Positions 1 through 6,718 of a stretch of 32,668 nucleotides of DNA are shown here, piece after piece. Location: positions 1 to 32,668 of the IMG/VR virus record IMGVR_UViG_3300025466_000123; one strand, given 5' to 3'. The notes beneath the pieces were generated by a model that was given only the letters and a program-made list of their open reading frames with translations, was not told where the DNA came from and ran no database searches. This DNA comes from a virus. A program made the translations under genes and the position numbers. The first letter of the stretch is position 1. Each line of letters starts with the position of its first letter.

Positions 1-507
1 CCACGCCTGACCTTGGGTAGTTTCTTGATGCGCCCAGAGGTGGCTCAATCGGCCTACCCAGTTGTTATGGATGTCACCGATGCAGCCAGCGTACATTCCT
101 GGCGTCCGTTTGATGATTTCCATGTCACGCTCTAGGGCGGCAAGATCAGTACCATCATCGTCCAAATGAGGATCGCCAATAAAAACAACTGCGACAGGGT
201 CATTAGTGCGTACTTTAACTGGAATGAGTTTACGGGCTTTAGCGGCTTTATCTTTTCTAGCAAAAACCGCCTTTCGGCGGTCTATGAGTGTTCGGATATC
301 AATTTCGCCAGATGGCAATGTCGGGATATGGATGTTTCCCAGTTTTCTCTGAGAACCCCGCATGGTTTCCTCTGCGGTTATTTTAGCAATTCGATGCTGG
401 AAGGCTCTGCGTGAAAGACCGACTAACGAAGCTGCGACCGTCTTGTTACCAGTCGTTTTGAACGCTTCGACAATCTGCTCATCACTTACGTTGCTTTTTG
501 GCTGCAT
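1..507 (-). CDS. Metallophosphoesterase, calcineurin-like, partial (3' end beyond window)
   Basis: The first 169 codons are visible; the gene runs off the left edge. Residues 111-114 read GDPH and residues 144-149 read GDIHNN, the first two metal-binding blocks (GDxH, then GDxxxN-like) of the calcineurin-like phosphoesterase fold. Residues about 8-43 (SDEQIVEAFKTTGNKTVAA, then LSRRAFQHRI) look like a helix-turn-helix of the kind placed in front of phage phosphoesterases. The catalytic histidine blocks would lie beyond the edge. The ATG at 507 overlaps the upstream gene by 26 nt and has no clear ribosome binding site; a second ATG at 366 is possible but would drop the helix-turn-helix. The family cleaves phosphoester bonds in nucleotides, nucleic acids or proteins; the substrate here cannot be told. 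Confidence 0.8.
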   Translation of the reverse strand, partial: MQPKSNVSDEQIVEAFKTTGNKTVAASLVGLSRRAFQHRIAKITAEETMRGSQRKLGNIHIPTLPSGEIDIRTLIDRRKAVFARKDKAAKARKLIPVKVRTNDPVAVVFIGDPHLDDDGTDLAALERDMEIIKRTPGMYAGCIGDIHNNWVGRLSHLWAHQETTQGQAW

Positions 508-709
508 TTTTTGCTTTTGTGATTCTGGCTCTGGCTTTTTTAGTTTCTTTATCGTCACGCGCATAATTTACATAGATGCGGCTATTTTCGATTTTCCAAC
601 TCACGCGATGAACCAAACCGCAGTCACAACATTCTTCCAGTAAAGGTTTTGCGCCATGCGCGACCGCATACCATTTTTTTGAATCCAGTTGGATCGGATC
701 ACCTTTCAT
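482..709 (-). CDS. Small Cys-containing phage protein, 75 aa
   Basis: A 75-residue protein with a CCDCGLVH block near residue 27, followed by a short beta-rich stretch and a very basic C-terminus (KKARARITKAKNAAKKQRK). It resembles short hypothetical proteins common in proteobacterial phages, where a CxCGLVH motif precedes an RR/K tail. Its function is unknown. It lies 8 nt after the lysozyme-like gene and overlaps the start of the phosphoesterase, as expected for a cotranscribed gene. The Cys pair may bind metal but only two or three cysteines are present. Confidence 0.7.
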   Translation of the reverse strand: MKGDPIQLDSKKWYAVAHGAKPLLEECCDCGLVHRVSWKIENSRIYVNYARDDKETKKARARITKAKNAAKKQRK

Positions 710-717
710 CGCAAATC

Positions 718-1122
718 CTAGGCTAATGCGTCTTCAATGCCCGTTTTAATAACAGCGTCTGAAAACGGTTGTTGACCTTGTTCTACATGAATCATCGCAG
801 GAACAATCAGATGGAGCGACTTTACAATATCAATTATGTCATCAACATGACAACCACAGGCTTTTGCTACGGTTTCTGCATAAATATCGGTTTGATTTTC
901 TGAAGGGGGCGCCCAGCGAGCAATCATGTCCTTAATCGTCTTAATTCCAGACATCTGGTAATGCGTGAGAATCCTGCAAGCAGCTCGAATACCAAATTCA
1001 GGCGTTTTAAACGAAACGAAGGCTTCATCCGGCTGATCTAAGGTTTGTCCACGCCAAACGACGCCAGTGCGACGAATGTTTAGAGGATTATTGATTCTTA
1101 GACCTCTTGGGACATTACTCAT
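718..1122 (-). CDS. Lysozyme-like virion protein / peptidoglycan hydrolase (structural protein P5-like)
   Basis: The protein has 134 residues. Residues 6-18 read RGLRINNPLNIRR, followed by a GIRAACRILTHYQ helix, then RWAPPSENQTDIYAETVAKA and a C-terminal GQQPFSD. This ordered set is the signature of a phage family usually annotated as structural protein P5 or lysozyme-like, thought to degrade the cell wall at entry or lysis. The ATG at 1122 is preferred because CAGG lies 9 nt upstream. A longer reading from 1152 would start inside the U-tract of an intrinsic terminator. The gene therefore begins directly after a terminator, so its expression may depend on read-through or on processing of the upstream RNA. 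No signal peptide is visible. Confidence 0.82.
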   Translation of the reverse strand: MSNVPRGLRINNPLNIRRTGVVWRGQTLDQPDEAFVSFKTPEFGIRAACRILTHYQMSGIKTIKDMIARWAPPSENQTDIYAETVAKACGCHVDDIIDIVKSLHLIVPAMIHVEQGQQPFSDAVIKTGIEDALA

Positions 1123-1137
1123 CGAATTTACCTGTTG

Positions 1138-1167
1138 AAAAAATAAAGCCACCGGTTTAAGGTGGCT
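1138..1167 (-). terminator. Intrinsic terminator upstream of the lysozyme-like gene
   Basis: On the minus strand AGCCACC, a loop TTAAACC and GGTGGCT form a 7 bp stem, followed directly by TTATTTTTT. This is a textbook Rho-independent terminator for leftward transcription. It is not between two protein genes: no leftward gene lies before it until the divergent promoters near 1560. It therefore appears to end a short leftward non-coding transcript, or to act as an attenuator of the lysozyme gene 16 nt downstream. Confidence 0.75.
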
Positions 1168-1548
1168 CTACCGGCGTTTACCAGACGTTAGGGATGTAAA
1201 GAAGACTTACGGATTCCCGCCTACGGGCAGAATCCTAACACACCTTCATCCCTACTCTGCAACACCAGTCGTCAAGACACACGTTAGTCGTACCCGTTGA
1301 TTGTCGGGGTCTGTCAGAAAAGCAATTAACTGTCACGGGAGGGTAGCGTGTTCCCAGTGGCTTAAGACCAGGCTCTGACCCACCCCTGTCAACTTGGCGC
1401 CCTACACGGAGAAGCGCAGACGAGTATCCCCTAGTAAAGAGGTCAGAACCTCTCCACCGGAAGGGAGAAAGTGGGGATTCTATGGCCTTTTTCTACCGAA
1501 TCCTGTGTACCTAATCTGGTGCAAAGCAAATAATTGTTGACAGACCCT
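1168..1548 (-). ncRNA. Candidate structured non-coding RNA, about 350-400 nt
   Basis: No credible protein gene fits 1168-1500. The stretch is rich in complementary segments. Positions 1189-1196 pair perfectly with 1247-1254 (8 bp), enclosing a hairpin 1211-1216 with 1230-1235 (6 bp) capped by 1219-1221 with 1226-1228. Positions 1296-1303 pair with 1323-1330 (7 of 8). Positions 1426-1431 pair with 1473-1478, enclosing a perfect 6 bp hairpin 1438-1443 with 1448-1453. A minus-strand terminator closes the region and a weak leftward promoter opens it, so the minus strand is the likely sense. I could not match it to RNase P, tmRNA, 6S, a group I intron or any large phage RNA class I know. The strand and ends are inferred. 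Confidence 0.45.
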
Positions 1549-1564
1549 AATATAAGCATATATA
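1537..1564 (+). promoter_or_regulatory. Rightward early promoter for the recombination operon
   Basis: TTGACA at 1537-1542 is a perfect -35 box, followed after 16 bp by TATATA at 1559-1564. Transcription would start near 1572, giving a leader of about 28 nt before the ATG at 1600. A GAAGGGG tract at 1585-1591 would serve as the ribosome binding site. Confidence 0.65.
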
Positions 1565-1583
1565 GTCGTTTTTCCTGACACAA
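1555..1583 (-). promoter_or_regulatory. Candidate leftward promoter
   Basis: On the minus strand TTGTGT (1583-1578) is followed after 17 bp by TATGCT (1560-1555). It is a moderate sigma70-like match. It overlaps the -10 of the rightward promoter on the other strand, so the two would compete. It would drive the structured RNA candidate and, past the terminator, the lysozyme-like gene. Confidence 0.35.
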
Positions 1584-1599
1584 CGAAGGGGTTTATTAA

Positions 1600-1821
1600 A
1601 TGCAAATTATCTGTGCCGATTGTCGATTCTTTATCCCGTCTCAGCTCAACGTTGCTTTTCACAAATGCAAAGCGACTGAACGGTTTGACCTTGTGACTGG
1701 TCAGCCTATCTACGACTACTGCTCTATCGAGCGCAATACCACGAGTCCTGCTCGCTGCGGGCAGAAGGGTCGTCACTTTGAACTCAACATGGAATTGGAG
1801 GAGATGAATCATGGCGAATGA
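1600..1821 (+). CDS. Cys-rich small phage protein, 73 aa
   Basis: Residues 5 and 8 form a CxxC (ICADCRFF), followed by HKC near residue 23, then DLVTGQPIYDYCSIER and ARCGQKGRHFE. Five or six conserved Cys/His positions in this order are typical of a widespread short phage family, probably zinc-binding, of unknown role. It is the first gene of the rightward operon, with the GAAGGGG ribosome binding site at 1585-1591. It overlaps the nuclease gene by 11 nt, which suggests coupled translation. The open frame on the opposite strand here is a shadow. Confidence 0.8.
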   Translation: MQIICADCRFFIPSQLNVAFHKCKATERFDLVTGQPIYDYCSIERNTTSPARCGQKGRHFELNMELEEMNHGE

Positions 1822-2713
1822 TCGCAATGACTTTGAACCATCAGTGCGTAATAGCGCCTGGTGGTCTGGGGATTCCCGTAAGGCTGCTAACGGTCACGCC
1901 AATGAAGCGGTGATGACCAAGATGGGGCTGATGCCTCCGGTCGATCTGAGCGATGTGGAGGCGGTGCAGATGGGTCATGTCATGCAGCCTGTCATAGGCC
2001 GTCTGGCTTCTGAGAAGCTCCGGTTGGAGCTGAAGGATGCCGACTATGTGATGACGCATCCTAAAGAGACATGGCTCAAGAGCCATTTTGACTTCATCAG
2101 TGCCGACGGTAAGACACTGGTGGAGGCCAAAAACTACGACAAGATGACTAGGAATAAGTTCGATGAGACTGCCAACATTATCCCTGCCGCTGACATGGCT
2201 CAACTTATCCATGAGTCTGCTTGTCATGGTATTGATCGGGTTGTGCTGGCTGTTCTGTTCGGCGGTAATGAGTTCCAGACCTTTGATTTTACGATTACGC
2301 AAGATCAGCGCGATCTTTTAATCAAGGATATGGCGGTGTTCTGGGGTCATGTTCAATCAGGGGTTCCTTTGCCGCCTGAGACGGTTGCCCAAGCCCGTCT
2401 GATGTATGCCACAGATTCGGGAACCAGTGTCACGGCTAATCAGCAGATCGAAACGGCTGCGGCACAGCTTAAGGGCATTAAGCAACAGATCAAACAGCTT
2501 GAGGAACATGAAGCAAACTTAACCTTGGCTCTGCAAGGCTATATGCGCGATCACAGCGAGATCATTCGTGTGGATGGTACGGTGGTAGCGACTTGGAAGA
2601 CAGCCAAGAGCAGTATGAAGTTCAATGCGACGCTGTTCCAACAGGCCATGCCTGACATCTACAAGCAGTTCGTGACGGAAGTACCAGGCAGCAGAAGGTT
2701 CTTAGTCAAATGA
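1811..2713 (+). CDS. YqaJ/lambda-exonuclease-type viral recombinase nuclease
   Basis: A 300-residue protein of the PD-(D/E)xK YqaJ family. It should digest one strand of a double-strand end to give a 3' overhang for the annealing protein encoded downstream. Residues 55-70 (GHVMQPVIGRLASEKL) form the conserved N-terminal helix, with Gln where lambda exonuclease-type proteins often have Glu. HFDF at 92-95 supplies Asp94 and VEAKN at 104-108 supplies Glu105 and Lys107, matching the D, E and K of the active site. QLIHESACHG (131-140) and VVLAVLFGG follow as in the family. Residues about 205-245 form a probable coiled coil (IKQQIKQLEEHEANLTLAL). The pairing with RecT at 3344 supports the assignment. 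Confidence 0.88.
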   Translation: MANDRNDFEPSVRNSAWWSGDSRKAANGHANEAVMTKMGLMPPVDLSDVEAVQMGHVMQPVIGRLASEKLRLELKDADYVMTHPKETWLKSHFDFISADGKTLVEAKNYDKMTRNKFDETANIIPAADMAQLIHESACHGIDRVVLAVLFGGNEFQTFDFTITQDQRDLLIKDMAVFWGHVQSGVPLPPETVAQARLMYATDSGTSVTANQQIETAAAQLKGIKQQIKQLEEHEANLTLALQGYMRDHSEIIRVDGTVVATWKTAKSSMKFNATLFQQAMPDIYKQFVTEVPGSRRFLVK

Positions 2714-2955
2714 ATAAAAATGATTACTACCACATGGCGGTTAAATCAGGGTTATGGCAAAGCACGCCTATTTCAGACAATGCGCTTATGGCTATATCTC
2801 TAATGGAGTTTGTTGATATGGTGGTTCGAGAAGAACGTGAGGCGTGTGCGAAGGTGTGTGATGATTTGGTTGCTGACGGAATGAGGGGAACGCCGGAATG
2901 GAATAGCGGTGTACTGAATTGCGTCGCAGCCATCCGCGCACGGGGGGAGAAATGA
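2710..2955 (+). CDS. Small conserved phage protein, 81 aa
   Basis: It starts with an ATGA overlap with the nuclease stop and ends with an ATGA overlap with the next gene, so it is embedded in the operon. The C-terminal half contains REEREACAKVCDDL and ends in AAIRARGEK. These are hallmarks of a short, helical, very common protein of proteobacterial phages with no assigned function. The REACAKVC helix has two cysteines four residues apart. Function unknown. Confidence 0.75.
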   Translation: MNKNDYYHMAVKSGLWQSTPISDNALMAISLMEFVDMVVREEREACAKVCDDLVADGMRGTPEWNSGVLNCVAAIRARGEK

Positions 2956-3044
2956 GCGATCATCAAATGCTTACGTGTTTGTTCTGGTTCGCAATTATTG
3001 ACAGTGCAGTATATTTGATTACGCAATGGAGAAACCGCGAATGA
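2952..3044 (+). CDS. Tiny single-span membrane peptide, 30 aa
   Basis: A 30-codon gene joined by ATGA overlaps on both sides (2952-2955 and 3041-3044). The centre, LTCLFWFAIIDSAVYLI, is a single hydrophobic helix and the C-terminus is WRNRE. It looks like a minimal membrane peptide. No homologue comes to mind. The chain of exact 4-nt overlaps and the composition support it as a real gene. Confidence 0.55.
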   Translation: MSDHQMLTCLFWFAIIDSAVYLITQWRNRE

Positions 3045-3331
3045 GCGCATTACCTAACATTATCCAATGCGGTGTGTATTTCCTAACCGATGACGGTACG
3101 CATCATTCGATGGCTCTTGTCCACTTGGATAAGGACACGATCGCGGGTGTTGAGATGTTGTTTGAGAAGATGAAAGAGACGGCTGGCACTGATCTAGCGG
3201 CACGTTTGGAGATTCTTGAATTCAAAACGAGTTTCGTTAGTTCGGTGGTATTACAGCAGACCTTTGCTGCACTGGCACACAAGGTTGAGACCGAAAAACT
3301 GGCGGTATTCAAAGTACCGCTTAATTCCTAA
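3041..3331 (+). CDS. Hypothetical phage protein, 96 aa
   Basis: The ATG at 3041 is chosen over the one 15 nt earlier because it forms the same ATGA overlap as its neighbours and has GGAGAA at a good distance. The protein (MSALPNIIQCGVYFL at the start) is a mixed alpha/beta domain of ordinary composition with no recognised motif. It sits between the nuclease and RecT in the recombination operon and may be an accessory to it. That is inferred from position only. Confidence 0.7.
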   Translation: MSALPNIIQCGVYFLTDDGTHHSMALVHLDKDTIAGVEMLFEKMKETAGTDLAARLEILEFKTSFVSSVVLQQTFAALAHKVETEKLAVFKVPLNS

Positions 3332-3343
3332 CTTGGAGGTTGT

Positions 3344-4225
3344 ATGAACGAAATAGTGAGATCAGGCTTTGCGCCGGCAAACCTGTCAGAGGCGGTGACT
3401 TTCAGCGATATGCTCGCCAAGTCATCAATGGTTCCAAAGCAATACCAAGGCAAGCCAGAGGACATTCTGGTAGCCGTTCAATGGGGCTACGAACTGGGTC
3501 TAGCACCCATGCAAGCCCTGCAAAACATCAGTGTCATCAATGGCAGACCATCCGTATTCGGGGATGCTGCCTTGGCTCTGGTGCAGTCGAGCCGACATTG
3601 CGAGGACATCGAGGAGACGATGGAAGGCGATGGGACTGAGAATCCAACCGCCGTGTGTATTGCCAAGCGGGTAGGTCGCAAGCCAGTGGTGTCCAAGTTC
3701 AGCGTAGCCGATGCTAAACGTGCAGGGCTGTGGGGCAAGCAAGGGCCGTGGACTCAGTACCCTAAGCGGATGCTACAGATGAGGGCGCGTGGCTTTGCCT
3801 TACGGGATGCCTTCCCAGACGTTCTTAAGGGGCTGATTACCCAAGAGGAGGCTGTGGACTACCCGTCAGAGGCTGTCAGGGCGGCAGAAGCCCGTATAGA
3901 GGCTCCTAAGGAGGTTGTTGTGGATATTATTGACCCGTCACGGCTTAAGTATCACCTGATGCTGCCTGGCAATCAGGTCTACAGCAGCCATGAGACGGCT
4001 GATGAGTTCATCAATGAGTACGGTAACTTGGTTAAGAAGATTAAAGCTTCCACCAAGTACAGCAAGGAAGATAAGCAGCTCAAGATTTCAGATTTGAGGG
4101 AGGCCAATGAGCCTACCCGTCGTTTGCTTGATCCGGTGCAGACTCTAAGGCTGTCTGCGGCTTGCGCTACGTCAGAAGTTCTAGTTGAAGTTGAAGACAC
4201 ACAAGGAGACGATCATGCCGCATGA
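3344..4225 (+). CDS. recT: RecT-family single-strand DNA annealing protein
   Basis: A 293-residue member of the RecT family, which coats single-stranded DNA made by the partner exonuclease and anneals it to a complement. Residues about 36-75 (KPEDILVAVQWGYELGLAP, MQALQNISVINGRPSVFGD) and the later KRAGLWGKQGPWTQYPKRML and RARGFALRDAFPDVLKGL blocks are characteristic. The C-terminal third (after about residue 190) is more variable and acidic at its end. A strong GGAGG precedes the ATG. The gene overlaps the next by 11 nt. Together with the YqaJ-type nuclease it makes a complete phage single-strand-annealing pair. Confidence 0.88.
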   Translation: MNEIVRSGFAPANLSEAVTFSDMLAKSSMVPKQYQGKPEDILVAVQWGYELGLAPMQALQNISVINGRPSVFGDAALALVQSSRHCEDIEETMEGDGTENPTAVCIAKRVGRKPVVSKFSVADAKRAGLWGKQGPWTQYPKRMLQMRARGFALRDAFPDVLKGLITQEEAVDYPSEAVRAAEARIEAPKEVVVDIIDPSRLKYHLMLPGNQVYSSHETADEFINEYGNLVKKIKASTKYSKEDKQLKISDLREANEPTRRLLDPVQTLRLSAACATSEVLVEVEDTQGDDHAA

Positions 4226-4469
4226 GCCGAAAGAGGGAAGTGGAGTGTTTTTCCCTCAGAAAGATAAGAAACATCCTAAAGCACCTGACTGGAAGGGTCA
4301 GATATTGCATAACGGGGAAACCATTAAGCTGTCAGGCTGGATCAAGAAATCATCCTATGGTGAGTTCTTGAGTCTGTCAGTCGATAAGTGGCAAGAAGGG
4401 GTTAGAAAGTCTTATCCTAGGGATATTACGCATAAAGAATATCCTAAAGACAGCGACATACCTTTCTGA
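4215..4469 (+). CDS. Small DUF736-like protein, possibly single-strand DNA binding, 84 aa
   Basis: The ATG at 4215 has AAGGAG 6 nt upstream and lies inside the end of recT. The core KAPDWKGQILHNGETIKLSG, then WIKKSSYGEFLSLSVDKW, resembles the DUF736 pattern (a beta-barrel with GxxxxxGxxYxLxxWxKxxxxGxxYLSL). The C-terminus is acidic and ends in SDIPF, a short D/E-x-P-F tail like those of single-strand DNA binding proteins. Position between RecT and RusA fits a DNA-recombination accessory. The role is inferred. Confidence 0.6.
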   Translation: MPHEPKEGSGVFFPQKDKKHPKAPDWKGQILHNGETIKLSGWIKKSSYGEFLSLSVDKWQEGVRKSYPRDITHKEYPKDSDIPF

Positions 4470-4888
4470 AAGCCACACTTACACTCCCGCAGCCGCCGTC
4501 AATTAACGGCTATTGGCGATCTTTTAAAGGACGCCAAATCCTCTCTAAACGAGGGCGGGAGTTTAAGAAAGCCGTAGCTGATTACGTCCTAATTCACAAA
4601 GTTCCTAAATTCAAGGATGCCAAATTGAAATTGACCCTGACGCTCAGGCCGCGCAACAAACGAGCCTGTGATATTGACAACTATATCAAGGCCACTTTGG
4701 ATGCTTTGGAGAACGCTGGGATATACGGGAATGACTTTCAAGTGGATCACCTAGAAATGATTCGTGGAGAGCCTATCAAAGATGGGGCAATTCACATTAT
4801 GATAGAAACACTTGACGCACCCCCAGAAGTGAGGGCTTCAGACGAACCCCCCACAAGCCCAGATGTGAGCGCGTCAGCGCAGAGTTAG
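4466..4888 (+). CDS. rusA: RusA-family Holliday junction resolvase, apparent CTG start
   Basis: This is a 140-residue endonuclease that cuts branched DNA. Read from CTG at 4466, residue numbers match E. coli RusA within one: Asp69, Asp71 and Asp90 correspond to its catalytic Asp70, Asp72 and Asp91, and Lys75 to Lys76 (CDIDNYIKATLDAL, then GNDFQV). The N-terminus KATLTLPQPPSINGYWRSF is the normal RusA beginning. The frame is closed by TAA at 4445-4447 and has no ATG, GTG or TTG before this point; the next, a TTG at 4625, would remove a third of the domain. CTG overlaps the upstream stop as CTGA, like the ATGA joints elsewhere in the operon. The last 28 residues are a Pro/Ser/Ala-rich tail. Confidence 0.85.
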   Translation: MKATLTLPQPPSINGYWRSFKGRQILSKRGREFKKAVADYVLIHKVPKFKDAKLKLTLTLRPRNKRACDIDNYIKATLDALENAGIYGNDFQVDHLEMIRGEPIKDGAIHIMIETLDAPPEVRASDEPPTSPDVSASAQS

Positions 4889-4947
4889 GAACGTCAGCGG
4901 AGCGACGTATTTGGGCGGCTCCGCACTTCTTCTCCTAAAGGAAACCT

Positions 4948-5694
4948 ATGACCACCAAGACTCATATATTTGTTGCCACACCGATGTACGGCGGTATGTG
5001 TACTGGCTTCTATACCCAGTCCATTATGACCTTGCAGAAGGCTTTATATAGCCAAGACATGGATGTGACGTTCAGCTTCATGTTTAACGAGTCTCTTATC
5101 ACTAGGGCGCGTAATGCACTGGCGCATCAGTTTTTGAAATCAGATGCCACCCATCTGTTGTTCATTGACGCAGACATTCGATTCTTTTCTGAGCATTTAT
5201 TGCAGATGATTCAGGCTGATGTTGACATCATTTGCGGCATTTATCCTAAGAAAGAGATCAACTGGCACATGGTCAAACAGGCTATGGATAGGGGCGTTTC
5301 TAACGATCAGCTCAAGCACCATACCGGCAGTTTCGTGGTCAATCTGGTCAACTATTCCGGTGAAGTGACCGTACCTATGAATGAGCCAGTGGAAATCTGG
5401 AATGGCGGTACAGGCTTTATGCTGATTAAGCGCCAGGTGTTTACTGACCTAGCGCCTCATGTCCCGTCATATACCAATAATGTGCATGACTTGGCTAATC
5501 CTGCTAATACCGATGCCATCAAAGAATACTTTGCAACGAGCATTGAGCCTGAAACTAATGTGCTATTGAGCGAGGATTATCACTTCTGCCGTCTGGCACG
5601 AATGAACGGTATCAAGGTCTATGCAGCGCCCTGGGCGCAATTGGGACACATGGGTAGCTATCTGTTTGAAGGCTACCTAACCCAGTCTGATTAA
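4948..5694 (+). CDS. GT-A family glycosyltransferase
   Basis: A 248-residue protein with a Rossmann-like GT-A start (THIFVATPMYGG), SLITRARNALAHQFL at about 49-63, and FIDADIRF at 72-79, whose DAD is the metal- and nucleotide-sugar-binding DxD motif. EDYHFCRLARMNGIKV near residue 210 matches the acidic acceptor-site block, and the end GHMGSYLFEGYL is typical of phage members of this family. It has AAAGGAAA before its ATG and closes the rightward operon. In phages such enzymes may modify DNA bases, virion proteins or host surface sugars; which applies here is open. It converges with and overlaps the next gene by 4 nt. Confidence 0.8.
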   Translation: MTTKTHIFVATPMYGGMCTGFYTQSIMTLQKALYSQDMDVTFSFMFNESLITRARNALAHQFLKSDATHLLFIDADIRFFSEHLLQMIQADVDIICGIYPKKEINWHMVKQAMDRGVSNDQLKHHTGSFVVNLVNYSGEVTVPMNEPVEIWNGGTGFMLIKRQVFTDLAPHVPSYTNNVHDLANPANTDAIKEYFATSIEPETNVLLSEDYHFCRLARMNGIKVYAAPWAQLGHMGSYLFEGYLTQSD

Positions 5695-5927
5695 CGGCAT
5701 CCCCAGCGACGGCGGGCAGCGCGTCCTCGCTCACCTTTCCAACTACGACTACGAGCGCAGAACGACTTGTGGCGTGGGTTGGAAGGGTCTTTGCTGGGCG
5801 ATTTCAGATTATGTCCCGCTGCCTTGGCTTTCTTTCGGCCTTTCTCAGTCAGGCCAGCACCTTTGCTTGCGGGCAACTTCTCGCCACGACCAACGCTTAG
5901 GTTCGGAAATTTACGCTTGTTAGCCAT
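5691..5927 (-). CDS. DUF6321-like basic protein, 78 aa
   Basis: The protein is very basic (Lys/Arg about a third). It contains GRGEKLPASKGAGLTEKGRK, then AAGHNLKSP, then RHKSFCARSRSWKGERGR. The order (PASxGAGLTxKGRxK, NLKxP, RxSFCARS) is that of a short conserved phage and bacterial family known as DUF6321. The function is unknown; such proteins are found in virion gene clusters, and the charge suggests nucleic acid binding. It is the last gene of the leftward operon and collides tail to tail with the glycosyltransferase gene. Confidence 0.75.
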   Translation of the reverse strand: MANKRKFPNLSVGRGEKLPASKGAGLTEKGRKKAKAAGHNLKSPSKDPSNPRHKSFCARSRSWKGERGRAARRRWGCR

Positions 5928-5956
5928 TAAGTTCCCTGTACCTGCTGTGGTTCTTC

Positions 5957-6718
5957 TTAAATTGGAGTTGAGTCGTTCTGGACAAGGTATCCCTCAATTT
6001 GAATACCTACCGCAGCGGTACTGGACGGCGTATTTGCTTGAAATTGTAAATCAGTTTTTTGTGCATAAGCAAACGGAATAACGCGTAAGGCAATGAATGA
6101 ATTAGTAAATGGGGTTTGTAAAACAGTCTGCGTTACCCCTGTCGAAGAAATACTTTGTACTCTATAAGTACAATATGAACTAGATATGTTGCCTACTTGG
6201 TTAGATGTGGCTTCTGCACGGGTCAAATAGAACGTATAGCCGTTAGGTACAGTATAAACGGCCATCTGACTTTTACCAGCACCTACTTGAATTTCAGCAT
6301 ATTGAGTTGTAGTAAGAGTTGCAGACGGGCCGATATTAACAATACCAACAGGTGCAGTAGCACTAGTTACAAATAAGTTATTGATTCTTAAATAAGAATT
6401 CGTAGTCGCCACATGGGTTGTGCCGTTGAGAGTCACCGTTTCTGAAATTTGGTTATAGCTCCCATCTAGCCCCTGAACCAAAATAGTATTAGTTGTATCC
6501 GAAGACGAAGAACTCCACAAATACTGGATGGCAGCAGAACTAGGGTAGGCTGGATACGCCGTGGTGTTCTCCCAAATAGGGATAAATGTAGTACCCACAG
6601 CCGATTGATAGCCAAAGATATTAATCGCACTGTGGTACGGAACCTGACCCCTAGCAACTTGCAGCTCGAACGGCTCTGTGCGTCCGTTCTGGCTCATCGA
6701 CAAGGTGGACTGTGCCAT
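5957..6718 (-). CDS. Virion structural protein, beta-rich, 253 aa
   Basis: The ATG at 6718 shares one base with the upstream stop (TGATG) and has TAAGG at a good distance; a TTG one codon earlier is less likely. Residues about 15-40 (PFELQVARGQVPYHSAINIF, GYQSAVGTTFIPIWEN) followed by a Ser/Thr/Asn-rich beta domain match structural proteins of marine and freshwater phages and myovirus decoration proteins. The middle (VTLNGTTHVATTNSYLRINN) fits the same family. It is probably exposed on the virion. The exact position (capsid or tail) is not known. Confidence 0.7.
   Translation of the reverse strand: MAQSTLSMSQNGRTEPFELQVARGQVPYHSAINIFGYQSAVGTTFIPIWENTTAYPAYPSSAAIQYLWSSSSSDTTNTILVQGLDGSYNQISETVTLNGTTHVATTNSYLRINNLFVTSATAPVGIVNIGPSATLTTTQYAEIQVGAGKSQMAVYTVPNGYTFYLTRAEATSNQVGNISSSYCTYRVQSISSTGVTQTVLQTPFTNSFIALRVIPFAYAQKTDLQFQANTPSSTAAVGIQIEGYLVQNDSTPI

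Noticed and set aside
362-643. Plus-strand frame of 93 codons
   Set aside because: It lies opposite the phosphoesterase and the 75-aa gene, has no ribosome binding site and an improbable Cys/Phe-rich composition.
1168-1500. Structured stretch as tmRNA, RNase P RNA or group I intron
   Set aside because: No CCA end with T-arm, no RNase P conserved GAGGAAAGTC-like core, and no convincing P7/P3 group I core was found.
1480-1827. Minus-strand frame of 115 codons over the early promoter
   Set aside because: Antisense to the Cys-rich gene and the divergent promoters; the sense strand has clear family motifs.
1841-2302. Minus-strand frame of 153 codons
   Set aside because: Exact shadow of the YqaJ-type nuclease, whose catalytic motifs are on the plus strand.
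3340-3639. Plus-strand frame of 99 codons overlapping recT in another frame
   Set aside because: Arg/Gly/Ser-rich shadow; RecT motifs occupy the other frame and use the GGAGG site.
5767-6081. Plus-strand frame of 104 codons at the convergent junction
   Set aside because: Antisense to the DUF6321-like gene and the end of a structural gene; no ribosome binding site.
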